Part shown: piece after piece, positions 1 through 8,132 of the stretch
How the letters are laid out: each line of letters begins with the position of its first letter
Position numbering within the stretch: the stretch's first letter is position 1
Origin: Candidatus Scybalocola faecipullorum
GTDB lineage: Bacteria > Bacillota > Clostridia > Lachnospirales > Lachnospiraceae
Reading direction: 5' to 3'
Assembly (NCBI GenBank): GCA_018716485.1
Contig: DVJY01000062.1
Span: 1 to 35,355, forward strand
Length of the DNA: 35,355 nucleotides
Position numbers and translations under genes: made by a program
Notes under the pieces: generated by a model
Databases searched by the model: none
Told to the model about the DNA's origin: nothing
What the model saw: the letters and a program-made list of their open reading frames with translations, nothing else

Positions 1-274
1 CGTCAACAAAAAGATAATTTATTTTTCCTGCCTGATAATTTTCTTCTACATAGGAATGCAATGCATGGTATTCCTTAATTTCTTCATATGCCAGGTCCAT
101 AAAATCAATGAAAATAATGTTAATATTTTCACATTGGCTTTTCAAATATTCAATATACGCCTGCATCAGCTTTGACTTGCCTGAGCGTCGGATACCAGTA
201 ATAATTTTAATATCGGGCGTTCCATTCAGTTCAATAATTCTATCAAGGTATTTTCTTCTCGTAATTATTTTCAT
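1..274 (-). CDS. AAA ATPase (DUF4143/AAA_14 type), N-terminal part only
   Basis: The gene is cut by the left edge of the window; only about the first 91 residues are present. The start is ATG at 274 with a GGTGAC-like ribosome site just upstream. A Walker A motif GIRRSGKS sits at residues 27-34, and the last visible residues, YLFVD, followed by the first base of a Glu codon at the edge, look like the start of a Walker B motif. Spacing and wording match the ATPases that carry an N-terminal AAA_14 domain and a C-terminal DUF4143 domain, usually about 400 residues long, whose cellular role is poorly defined. It has its own promoter at 335-363 and is separated from the flavodoxin gene upstream by a terminator, so it is probably not part of the redox cluster. 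The family assignment rests on the P-loop context alone. Confidence 0.8.
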   Translation of the reverse strand, partial: MKIITRRKYLDRIIELNGTPDIKIITGIRRSGKSKLMQAYIEYLKSQCENINIIFIDFMDLAYEEIKEYHALHSYVEENYQAGKINYLFVD

Positions 275-334
275 ATTGTCACCACTTTCAAAAATTATAT
301 TTTTTTGTTTTTTCGAAACCATCCTGTTGTGCTT

Positions 335-363
335 ATTATATCGTCTGCATAGAATATATGCAA
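335..363 (-). promoter_or_regulatory. Predicted sigma-A promoter of the AAA ATPase gene
   Basis: On the minus strand TTGCAT (358-363) and a perfect TATAAT (335-340) are separated by exactly 17 bases, about 60 bases upstream of the ATG at 274. The -10 box is consensus; the -35 box matches 3 of 6. Confidence 0.6.
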
Positions 364-433
364 GATATCGCTTTCAAAAAAACAATATATTTTATTTTTT
401 GAAAACGCCCCTGTAACTGTTTCTTTTTGAATA

Positions 434-462
434 GAAAAAGGCAGGATGCACATGCACCCTGC
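434..462 (-). terminator. Rho-independent terminator after the flavodoxin lipoprotein gene
   Basis: A 10-bp stem (441-450 with 453-462, one G-U pair, 2-base loop) is followed on the minus strand by a run of five T. It lies 31 bases past the stop of the flavodoxin gene and closes the whole minus-strand redox cluster. The plus-strand side also has five T, so it may work in both directions. Confidence 0.8.
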
Positions 463-493
463 TCATTTTTACAAAATATTCTGTTCTCAGCAA

Positions 494-1186
494 TTACAGT
501 CCCAATCCGTCGACCCATGCCTGAATATCGGCTTCGTCGGCGCTGGAACGGAATCTCATGCCTTCCTGCCAATCACCGGTTCCGGCCAGATCTGCCAGCA
601 GCTGTCCGCTCTCGCCGATATCTGATGAGGAAGATGTGCAGAACGGAATCACCGTCTTTCCTGTAAAATCATTATTCTCTACAAAAGTATCCAACGGCCA
701 TGCAGCGATGCCCCACCAGATCGGGTACCCGATAAATACTGTATCATAAGAATCCCATTGATCCACCTGTGTTGACACAAGTTCCACGTCTCTTAAACTT
801 TCATCTTCATGTTCTCTGGAAACACGGCTGTTTTCATCGGACCAATTCAAATCTTCATCCGTATAAGGTTCTGCCGGCTCCACTTCAAAAAGGTCGCCGC
901 CGGTGACATCTGCTATCGTATTAGCCACAGCCTCCGTATTGCCTGTCGCCGAATAGTAAACGACAAGGACATTGCCTAAACCGGCGTCTGCATCACTACC
1001 GTCATTTTCTGCAGTTGTCTGCGCTGCGCTGCTGTCCTGAGTTTCTGCCTCAGTCTCTGTCTGTGCAGCCGTTTTTGCAGTGCTGTCCTGACTATTTGCC
1101 CCATCTAAGCTGCATCCTGCCAAAAGTCCCATGGCTGTTATTCCGACCAACATCATAGAAAATATTCTCTTTGTTTTCATGATCAT
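494..1186 (-). CDS. Flavodoxin-like lipoprotein
   Basis: A signal peptide with lipobox LAGC (Cys25 counting from the ATG at 1186) is followed by a Ser/Thr/Glu/Ala-rich linker to about residue 70 and then a flavodoxin fold of about 160 residues. The FMN-phosphate loop reads SATGNT (79-84), preceded by the hydrophobic strand VLVVYY; the later GYPIWWG stretch fits the second flavin-contacting loop. The domain resembles the short Flavodoxin_4 family. A GTG at 1189 is also in frame, but AAAGGA is spaced 6 bases from the ATG at 1186, which is preferred. Family members are FMN electron carriers, normally cytosolic; here the lipobox places it outside the membrane. It is the last gene of a minus-strand run, 51 bases after the esterase, so probably co-transcribed. 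The electron donor and acceptor are unknown. Confidence 0.85.
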   Translation of the reverse strand: MIMKTKRIFSMMLVGITAMGLLAGCSLDGANSQDSTAKTAAQTETEAETQDSSAAQTTAENDGSDADAGLGNVLVVYYSATGNTEAVANTIADVTGGDLFEVEPAEPYTDEDLNWSDENSRVSREHEDESLRDVELVSTQVDQWDSYDTVFIGYPIWWGIAAWPLDTFVENNDFTGKTVIPFCTSSSSDIGESGQLLADLAGTGDWQEGMRFRSSADEADIQAWVDGLGL

Positions 1187-1237
1187 CACAAATCCTTTCT
1201 TAATTTTTTATGTCTCCCTTTTACAAGTGAAAAATAT

Positions 1238-2299
1238 TCAATCTCCGCTCTCCATATTTCTTTCCCAGAAGCTGACTGCATGATCAATCCAGCCTTGAGC
1301 CACGGTTCCCTCGCCTAAACCAAATCCGTGACGCAGGCCCTCAAACACTTCAATTTGCGCATCTGTGCCATTGTCCTGTATACGCCGGATATAGTTTTCC
1401 ATAGAACGATAGGAAGCAATGCTGTCACTGGTACCCACACACGCATAAGTCGGCGGTTCATTGCCTGTCACTTCGGACAAGCCTGTATACTGCATAATCA
1501 CCGCTGCCGGCGCAGGATATGAGGCCTCTCCGTAAATTTCTGTGCCGTCTGACCCCAGCCATGCTGCCATACGGGCGCCGGCGGAACCGCCCCACAGCGA
1601 ATAATCTGTCATATCAATCTGCAGTTCTTGGGCATTCTCATGGAGAAAAGCAATGGCTCTGGCCAAATCTTCACAGGCTGTATCGGCGCCCGGACGATAA
1701 ATCAGTGCAAATGCGTTATATCCTTTTTCGGATAAAACCATTGCATGGGGAAAACTGTCATGCATGGCAGCCACGTAGACAAAACCGCCGCCCGCATTGA
1801 TAATGGCTGTCTTTGCTCCGGGATCGCCGCGGAAGAAAAAGAGTCCTGTATTTTCTTTTTCCGGATCTTCGGCCTTTTCTTCTTCTGTATAAATATCATA
1901 AAAAATCTGTTCGCCTGATGCTGCCTGATGTTTTAAATAATTTGCAATTTCAACTGTCCGCTCCGGATTTACATTGTTATACCATATTAAAATTTCATCC
2001 AGATTTCCAAGTGTCAGATTTTCAGGAATTGTCCGATCCACCGGAAAAATCAGCCGTCCGTAATCGCCAAAAACCGGATCATTGATAACATCAGTAACTT
2101 TTGTTTCCAACGTATAATCATCAAAACCGCCTGAAGACGAACCTGATTCTGTCCCGGAAGTACCTGAATCCGCAGTTTCCAAACCGTCAGACGCTGAATC
2201 TAAACGGCTGCAGCCCGAAAGCACTGCCGCAAAAGAAAACATGGCAAGCAGTACTGTTAACAAATTCCTGAAACTGCTTTTTCTCCGCAATATTTTCAT
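1238..2299 (-). CDS. Alpha/beta-hydrolase (esterase-like) lipoprotein
   Basis: The N-terminus is basic, then hydrophobic, and ends in the lipobox LSGC (Cys30). A Ser/Gly-rich linker follows, and from about residue 150 there is an alpha/beta-hydrolase fold. A plausible catalytic triad is Ser239 (GGSAGA), Asp292 (GTSD) and His324 (RHGFG), and an oxyanion-hole-like NAGGGF lies at about 168-173. This matches the BD-FAE/acetyl-esterase-like hydrolases found in gut Firmicutes, which cleave acyl or acetyl esters, often from carbohydrates. The start ATG has AGGAG 7 bases upstream. It begins 20 bases after the flavodoxin-family gene and precedes the flavodoxin lipoprotein, so it is in the same transcription unit. 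The substrate cannot be read from the sequence. Confidence 0.83.
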   Translation of the reverse strand: MKILRRKSSFRNLLTVLLAMFSFAAVLSGCSRLDSASDGLETADSGTSGTESGSSSGGFDDYTLETKVTDVINDPVFGDYGRLIFPVDRTIPENLTLGNLDEILIWYNNVNPERTVEIANYLKHQAASGEQIFYDIYTEEEKAEDPEKENTGLFFFRGDPGAKTAIINAGGGFVYVAAMHDSFPHAMVLSEKGYNAFALIYRPGADTACEDLARAIAFLHENAQELQIDMTDYSLWGGSAGARMAAWLGSDGTEIYGEASYPAPAAVIMQYTGLSEVTGNEPPTYACVGTSDSIASYRSMENYIRRIQDNGTDAQIEVFEGLRHGFGLGEGTVAQGWIDHAVSFWERNMESGD

Positions 2300-2319
2300 G
2301 ATATTTCTCCTGTCATCGG

Positions 2320-2937
2320 CTATCGAATAAAATTTGTCGCTTCAAACATTTCCTTTTCAGGCAGACCATACCGCTCTTTGCCTAAAGCAATGGAACGCAT
2401 AAGAAATGTCATATTTCTCGCCAATGTCCGCATCCCCTGAAGACCTTCCGCATCATGGACAGCTTCGCCGATTTTCCTTCCGTGAACACTGTTCCAATAT
2501 TGACCTGATGCCACGGGCATACCGGAAATGGTAAAATATTTATTCAATTCATCAAATGTTGCAGATAATCCGCCTCTTCTCGCCACGGCAACACTTGCGC
2601 CGACTTTCATTGTTTTATCAAACGGCGTACTGAAAAACAGTCTGTCTAAAAAAGAAATCATTGTACCATTGGCTGAAGCATAATACACCGGTGTACCGAT
2701 CACAAGGCCGTCGCATGCTTCAAACTCGGAGGCAATTTCATTGACACAGTCATCAAAAACACATTTTCCTTTCTTTGCGCAGGCACGGCATCCGATACAG
2801 CCGCGGATTGGCTGATTCCCTACCTGTATGATTTTACTTTCAACGCCTTCCTTGGAAAAAATTTTTTCCATCTCTTTAAGTGCAATATATGTGTTGCCTT
2901 CTTTATGAGGGCTTCCATTAATCATTAAAACTTTCAT
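2320..2937 (-). CDS. Flavodoxin family / NADPH-dependent FMN reductase-like protein
   Basis: This is a 205-residue cytosolic protein with the FMN-binding loop NGSPHKEGNT at residues 7-16 and a second flavin loop around GTPVYYAS, typical of the NADPH-dependent FMN reductase/iron-sulfur flavoprotein-like family (PF03358 type). A cysteine group, C47, C50, C53, C59 and C64 (CxxCxxC then two more), is conserved in many relatives of this subfamily; whether it binds metal here is unknown. The start is supported by AGGAGG 6 bases upstream. Members reduce quinones, flavins or nitro compounds or act as electron carriers. It follows the aldo/keto reductase at 3016-3861 across a gap that holds a hairpin (2973-3001), so its expression may be partly separate from that gene. 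Confidence 0.87.
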   Translation of the reverse strand: MKVLMINGSPHKEGNTYIALKEMEKIFSKEGVESKIIQVGNQPIRGCIGCRACAKKGKCVFDDCVNEIASEFEACDGLVIGTPVYYASANGTMISFLDRLFFSTPFDKTMKVGASVAVARRGGLSATFDELNKYFTISGMPVASGQYWNSVHGRKIGEAVHDAEGLQGMRTLARNMTFLMRSIALGKERYGLPEKEMFEATNFIR

Positions 2938-2972
2938 TTCTGACCTCCTGAACGAATTTATTTTTATAAATT

Positions 2973-3001
2973 GAAAGCAACGCTGACGCTGCGTTGCTTT
3001 C
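2973..3001 (-). terminator. Hairpin between aldo/keto reductase and flavodoxin genes
   Basis: An 11-bp perfect stem (2973-2983 with 2991-3001) and a 7-base loop lie just after the aldo/keto reductase stop on the minus strand. No proper T-run follows (AATTTATAAAAAT), so it may be a leaky terminator or a processing/stabilising hairpin rather than a full stop. Confidence 0.5.
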
Positions 3002-3015
3002 TCAAACCTGGTGAT

Positions 3016-3861
3016 TTATTTCTGTTCATCTACCGGCGGAACCATAGAGACATATCTTTCAAGCAGTTCCGGCGTGCTCGTATAATACCGTTTATTTTGA
3101 TTCAACGCTGCGATTTCTTTCATTTCTTCTTCTGTCAGTGTAAAATCAAACAGATTAAAATTATCACGGATATGTTCCGGATTTTTAGAACCCGGGATAA
3201 CTATGTTTCCGTCCTGGATATGCCAGCGCAAAATAATCTGTGCCGGACTCTTGCCATATTTCTTGCCCAGTTTTGCAAAAACCGGTTCCTGAAGCAATGC
3301 CGCATCGCCGTGTCCCAGCGGATACCATGCCTGAATAACAATCTCCGATTTTTCAAGAAATGCTTTCAGCTTTTTCTCCTGATCGTAAGGATGGACTTCT
3401 GTCTGGAGAACCGTCGGCTTAACCTCACAAGTATCTAAAATTTCCTGAATCTGTGCTTCGTTAAAGTTTGAAAGGCCGATTGCTCTTACCTTGCCTTCTT
3501 TGTAAGCCTTTTCCATCAGACGGTATCCTGAAATATAATTGCCTGCCGGCTGATGAATAAGCAGCAGATCGATATAATCCGTATCTAATCTTTCCAATGT
3601 CTTTTCCACAGCATCTTCCTGCTCATAGAAAGATGGCCACAATTTCGTTTCCAGAAAAATTTCACTGCGGTCAATGCCGGATTTTTTTATTGCACGTCCG
3701 ACAGCTTTTTCATTGACATAAGCATTGGCTGTATCAATCAGACGATATCCGTCTTTTAATGCATGTGCCACTGAATTTTCTGCCTCATCCGGGGTCAGAA
3801 GAAATGTTCCTATACCTGCCATCGGCATCTTCACGCCATTATTTAATGTGATATATTCCAT
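3016..3861 (-). CDS. Aldo/keto reductase (DkgA / 2,5-diketo-D-gluconate reductase-like)
   Basis: At 281 residues this is the normal length of an AKR5-type enzyme. The catalytic tetrad is visible as Asp43 and Tyr48 (DTANAY), Lys73 (TKLW) and His103 (LIHQP). The C-terminal half carries the NADPH-binding signature VIPGSKNPEHI and a strand ending VQAWYPLG-like text. The fold is a TIM barrel, and the enzyme reduces aldehydes and ketones with NADPH in the cytosol; E. coli DkgA, YafB and similar enzymes act on methylglyoxal and 2-keto sugars. The ATG has AGGAGG upstream. A 129-base gap separates it from the other aldo/keto reductase and contains a possible promoter and palindrome (3903-3934). The natural substrate is not determined. 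Confidence 0.92.
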   Translation of the reverse strand: MEYITLNNGVKMPMAGIGTFLLTPDEAENSVAHALKDGYRLIDTANAYVNEKAVGRAIKKSGIDRSEIFLETKLWPSFYEQEDAVEKTLERLDTDYIDLLLIHQPAGNYISGYRLMEKAYKEGKVRAIGLSNFNEAQIQEILDTCEVKPTVLQTEVHPYDQEKKLKAFLEKSEIVIQAWYPLGHGDAALLQEPVFAKLGKKYGKSPAQIILRWHIQDGNIVIPGSKNPEHIRDNFNLFDFTLTEEEMKEIAALNQNKRYYTSTPELLERYVSMVPPVDEQK

Positions 3862-3902
3862 TGTAATTCCTCCTATGATGCTGTTCTTAATTTTATATTT
3901 TA

Positions 3903-3934
3903 AGTATAGACCAACTGCCGCAGCAGCGGAAGTT
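3903..3934 (-). promoter_or_regulatory. Candidate promoter/operator of the aldo/keto reductase gene
   Basis: On the minus strand a TATACT -10 box (3903-3908) lies just downstream of an imperfect palindrome: 9-base arms 3913-3921 and 3926-3934, one mismatch, 4-base centre. The palindrome occupies where the spacer and -35 would be. No good -35 hexamer is present, which would fit a regulated promoter, but the palindrome could also simply be an RNA hairpin. Confidence 0.35.
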
Positions 3935-3985
3935 CCTCTTAGTTGTGAAGTATATACCTTACCGTTTATACATATATGTCTATGA

Positions 3986-4995
<1,010 letters not shown>

Positions 4996-5012
4996 CTCTC
5001 ATATCTCCTTTT

Positions 5013-6179
5013 TCAATAACTTTCCTGAAATATTTCTAATATTTCCTCCGGCATCATCCGCCGGTAGCTGCCCGGCGAATAGTGGCATGAATCTGCGATT
5101 TTTTTCAATATTTTTGAATCTTTCACTCCCAAGTCTCTTAACGTCTTCGGCAGGCCGACTTCTTTGATAAATGCCGAAAGTGCATCAATTCCAGCCTCAG
5201 CCAGCGCCGCGTCTGTCTTTTTGCCGCTTTGGATTCCCCACACATTCTGTGCAAATCCGGCAAACTTTTTAATGCCATTTTGATAAATATGCCGATAGTA
5301 TGGCGGATGAAGCACCGCCACAGCCTGTCCGTGATTACAGTTTGTATATGCTCCGATCTGATGAGCCATAAGATGGCATGTAAAATCGCACCGTTTCCCC
5401 ATCTTGATCAGACGATTTTCCGATAATGTGGAATCCCAAAACAAATTGCTTCTTGCTGTATAATCTTTCGGATTTTCTAAAGCAATCCGGGTATTGCGGA
5501 TGATGCTGCGCATCAGCGCTTCCGCTATTTCATCGGACACATTTTGTTCATTTGGCTCACTGAAATAGGTTTCCATAATGTGAGACAGACTGTCAAATGC
5601 CCCTGAAACCATCTGCATTTTAGGTACACTAAATGTATATGTCGGATCCATGAGGGCAAACTGGGGATTACATGCGGGATAATCATAACCTGTCTTCACT
5701 TTTTTTGCCTCATTGGTAATGACTGCGGCGCCGTTGCATTCACTCCCGGTTCCTGCCAGTGTTACGACTGCGCCTACCGGAATCGGCTCAAAGTCAATAA
5801 TACCTTTGCGCTCCCAAAAATTTTTCCACGGCTCTTCTTCACATTTTGCCGCAAGTGAAACCGCCTTACAGCAGTCTATGACAGAACCGCCGCCAATGGC
5901 GAGGATAAACTGTGTCCCGCTGTTTTTGGCCAGCCGTGCGCCTTCCATCACCTTTTTGTATGTGGGATTGGGCATAATCCCGGAAAACTCTGCCACATTT
6001 TTTCCGGCCTTCATTAAAATATTCAGGATCTCATCATAGATACCATTTTTCTTGATAGATCCCTGTCCGTAGGCCATCATGACAGTATCATAATTTTTAA
6101 GCAGGCTCGTCAGGAATTCTTTAACACAGCCTTGTCCGAAATAAACCTTTGTCCTATTTTCATAGATAAAGTTATTCAT
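5013..6179 (-). CDS. Iron-containing alcohol dehydrogenase (BDH/YqhD type), copy 1
   Basis: At 388 residues this has the group III metal-dependent dehydrogenase layout: an N-terminal nucleotide-binding domain with the GGGS motif at about 96-99, and a helical C-terminal domain with metal ligands Asp196 and His200 (FDSLSH), His269 (CHLMAH) and His283 (CNHG). Spacing of the last two ligands (14 residues) equals that in FucO and YqhD. Such enzymes interconvert aldehydes and alcohols with NAD(P)H and usually Fe or Zn. A strong AGGAGG lies 11 bases before the ATG. It is the first gene after the LysR terminator; a TATAAT (6214-6219) with no recognisable -35 lies upstream, as expected for an activator-dependent promoter. 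A second, clearly related copy lies at 8959-10104. Confidence 0.93.
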   Translation of the reverse strand: MNNFIYENRTKVYFGQGCVKEFLTSLLKNYDTVMMAYGQGSIKKNGIYDEILNILMKAGKNVAEFSGIMPNPTYKKVMEGARLAKNSGTQFILAIGGGSVIDCCKAVSLAAKCEEEPWKNFWERKGIIDFEPIPVGAVVTLAGTGSECNGAAVITNEAKKVKTGYDYPACNPQFALMDPTYTFSVPKMQMVSGAFDSLSHIMETYFSEPNEQNVSDEIAEALMRSIIRNTRIALENPKDYTARSNLFWDSTLSENRLIKMGKRCDFTCHLMAHQIGAYTNCNHGQAVAVLHPPYYRHIYQNGIKKFAGFAQNVWGIQSGKKTDAALAEAGIDALSAFIKEVGLPKTLRDLGVKDSKILKKIADSCHYSPGSYRRMMPEEILEIFQESY

Positions 6180-6218
6180 GTTCTGAAAAGCCTCCTGTTC
6201 CCTTTCTGTTTTTATTAT

Positions 6219-6247
6219 AAAAAAAAGAGACTTCTCACAGAAGTCTC
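6219..6247 (-). terminator. Rho-independent terminator of the LysR gene
   Basis: A perfect 9-bp stem (6227-6235 with 6239-6247), a 3-base loop and eight T on the minus strand make a textbook terminator between the LysR gene and the dehydrogenase. The T-run merges into a TATAAT that may be the -10 box of the next gene, so the inverted repeat could also serve as an operator. Confidence 0.9.
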
Positions 6248-6276
6248 AATTAGTTTGCCAGTTATTACCTTGTGCT

Positions 6277-7170
6277 TTATACTGATACAGCTTTTTTCAT
6301 TATTTTTAAAAAACGTTTTACAAGCTCCGACGGATCTTTAGAATACAAAATACCGAACGGAATGGTATATTTCCATTCGACCGGAATGATTTTCAGCAGA
6401 GGATGTGCATCTTTCCAGTTTTCCACAGCCATTAAAATTTCATTACTGTTTTCACAGTGATTAAAAATTTCCATACTGTAAATGTCAAAATCCACAACTT
6501 GAATCTGAGGATGGTTCTGCCATATGTCATCTCTGAGTTCATCGACATAATTGCTCCACCCTCTGTGCATCATAAGAAACTTTTCTCCGTACAAATCCTG
6601 TACTGTAAGTATTTCTTTATTGGCCAGCCTGTGGTTCACAGATACTGCACAGCAAATTCTCTGACGTGAAAGTTCCATACCCTGGCACTGTCTGAGATGC
6701 AGCATTGTCTCATCAAAAATGCCTCCGACAACATCAATATTTGTCCCTAAATTTCTCAAAATTTCTCTCGCATTTTCCTGACTGTTCATATACGGTATCA
6801 TCTGTACGCGGATATCAGGATATTTTTTCTGAACTTTTGACCATATTTCAAGTAAAGGTGCAGCCGGCGTCATCGGCGAAGTCCCGATGCGGATCATATT
6901 ATCTTTCTCCTCCATCACTTTCTTCGCCCGCTCCACAGAGTCCTTGCAGTACTGTATAATATATTTTGCATCTTTATACAATGATTTGCCTGCTGCCGTA
7001 AGCGCCAGCCCTCTGTGCGTCCGCACAAATAACTGAAGTCCCAAATCCTTTTCGAGGAGATTAATCTGCTTTGTCACAGCAGGAGGCGTAATATAAAGTG
7101 CTTCCGCCGCTTTATTAAAACTTCCAAGGTCTGCTACAACGATAAATGTCTCGAGCTGTAAATTATACAT
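6277..7170 (-). CDS. LysR-family transcriptional regulator
   Basis: The N-terminal winged helix-turn-helix spans about residues 3-62 (FNKAAEALYITPPAVTKQI, then FVRTHRGLALTAAG), followed by a substrate-binding-like effector domain of about 200 residues starting at the IRIGTSP strand. The total, 297 residues, is usual for the family. An earlier in-frame start at 7188 exists, but GGGAGG lies immediately upstream of the ATG at 7170, so that start is chosen. LysR proteins bind DNA as tetramers and typically activate nearby genes on sensing a small molecule. It has its own good promoter and terminator, and it sits in the middle of the reductase/dehydrogenase run, making those genes its likely targets. 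The effector is unknown; a reactive aldehyde or its product is a guess. Confidence 0.93.
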   Translation of the reverse strand: MYNLQLETFIVVADLGSFNKAAEALYITPPAVTKQINLLEKDLGLQLFVRTHRGLALTAAGKSLYKDAKYIIQYCKDSVERAKKVMEEKDNMIRIGTSPMTPAAPLLEIWSKVQKKYPDIRVQMIPYMNSQENAREILRNLGTNIDVVGGIFDETMLHLRQCQGMELSRQRICCAVSVNHRLANKEILTVQDLYGEKFLMMHRGWSNYVDELRDDIWQNHPQIQVVDFDIYSMEIFNHCENSNEILMAVENWKDAHPLLKIIPVEWKYTIPFGILYSKDPSELVKRFLKIMKKAVSV

Positions 7171-7205
7171 GTTTTCTCCTCCCTGCAAATATTGGTATAT
7201 ATAAA

Positions 7206-7234
7206 ACTATAATTCAGATATTTATGCGTGTCAA
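7206..7234 (-). promoter_or_regulatory. Sigma-A promoter of the LysR gene
   Basis: On the minus strand a perfect TTGACA (7229-7234), a 17-base spacer and TATAGT (7206-7211, 5 of 6) lie 36 bases upstream of the LysR start. The -35 box begins within a few bases of the end of the preceding esterase gene. Confidence 0.85.
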
Positions 7235-7240
7235 CCAAAA

Positions 7241-8131
7241 TTATCTTTTGTTAAACAGCCACCCCATAATCTCTGGCTCCTGCGCAAACAGTCCGCCGCC
7301 GCCATGCTGGACTGTCACACCCCAGCTCTCAAAATAGTCGGCATCTTTAATATCCAATACGAGAAGCTCATCAATTTCCTGATCCGTAAGTCCTTGGTCA
7401 CGGTACATGTTATACAGCGTCTCATAAGCTTCCCTTGTCGGTTGGGACCCGTAATATTCATCGTCTTCGCCGATGACAAAATAAATTGGCGTGCGGCTCT
7501 TTACGACCGGTTCATAATCTCCATCCCATTGGGAACTGCATTGAAGATATGCCGTAAAAAGATCCGGACGTTTGCCCATGACCTGAGACATGGTCTCTCC
7601 GCCGCCGGAATAGCCTTCAGCAAATACTCTCGACGTATCAATGTTATAATTTTCCATAAAATATTCCGCCAGTGCAATCGTTTGATTTGCTGACGTTTCT
7701 CCCCAGTCAGAGAGCTGAGGCGCTACAATAATCATATCCTGTATGTAATTTTGCGCCTCGAATCCAAAATTTTCACTGTACAAATTCTCACCGACGCCCT
7801 GAAAATACAAGCCTTCATATCCGGGAAGGGTGAAAAACAGCGCATATGGCCTGCTTGCGTCATAGCTGTCCGGAACATATAAATTGTAGTGGATATCTCC
7901 ATATTCTTCTGAATGAAGCACATTATCAAGAATAAAGCCTCTGTATTCCTGCGTTCCTTCTGTCACAGTCTCTGCCGCCGCACTGCTGCTTTCGCTCTCC
8001 TGTGTGTCCAAAGATGCCGTACTGCCGCCGCTTTCGCTCTCCTGTATGTCCGGCGTTCTTTGGCTGCAGCCGCCAAGTCCAAGCAAAACACTTGCTAAAA
8101 GCAGCAGCCCTATCCTTGTTTTCATCTTCAT
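7241..8131 (-). CDS. Secreted lipoprotein esterase (PHB-depolymerase/LpqC-like alpha/beta-hydrolase)
   Basis: A signal peptide with lipobox LGGC (Cys22) leads into a Ser/Glu/Thr-rich linker to about residue 58 and then an alpha/beta-hydrolase domain. The predicted triad is Ser175 in GYSGGG, an Asp in GEDDEYYG (223 or 224) and His276 in VQHGGGG. The GYSGGG elbow and the phrase PYALFFTLPGYEG resemble esterases of the PHB-depolymerase/LpqC and feruloyl/acetyl-xylan esterase group, so an extracellular ester substrate is expected. The ATG at 8131 has GAGGTG upstream; its first base lies next to the stop of the MATE reading frame, implying translational coupling to that now-broken gene. The linker contains a 42-bp direct duplication (7988-8051). 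Confidence 0.82.
   Translation of the reverse strand: MKMKTRIGLLLLASVLLGLGGCSQRTPDIQESESGGSTASLDTQESESSSAAAETVTEGTQEYRGFILDNVLHSEEYGDIHYNLYVPDSYDASRPYALFFTLPGYEGLYFQGVGENLYSENFGFEAQNYIQDMIIVAPQLSDWGETSANQTIALAEYFMENYNIDTSRVFAEGYSGGGETMSQVMGKRPDLFTAYLQCSSQWDGDYEPVVKSRTPIYFVIGEDDEYYGSQPTREAYETLYNMYRDQGLTDQEIDELLVLDIKDADYFESWGVTVQHGGGGLFAQEPEIMGWLFNKR
7988..8051. repeat. 42-bp-period direct repeat in the esterase linker
   Basis: Two 22-base copies (7988-8009 and 8030-8051) differ at one base and are offset by 42 bases, encoding the repeated peptide TQESES in the linker between the lipid anchor and the hydrolase domain. It looks like a tandem duplication that changes only linker length. Confidence 0.8.
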
Positions 8132-8132
8132 A

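Noticed and set aside
2971-3438. A 155-codon plus-strand frame antisense to the DkgA-like reductase
   Set aside because: It begins inside the hairpin and covers a gene with an intact catalytic tetrad.
7988-8051. Start of a CRISPR or tandem repeat array
   Set aside because: There are only two copies, inside a coding linker and in frame; no array features are present.
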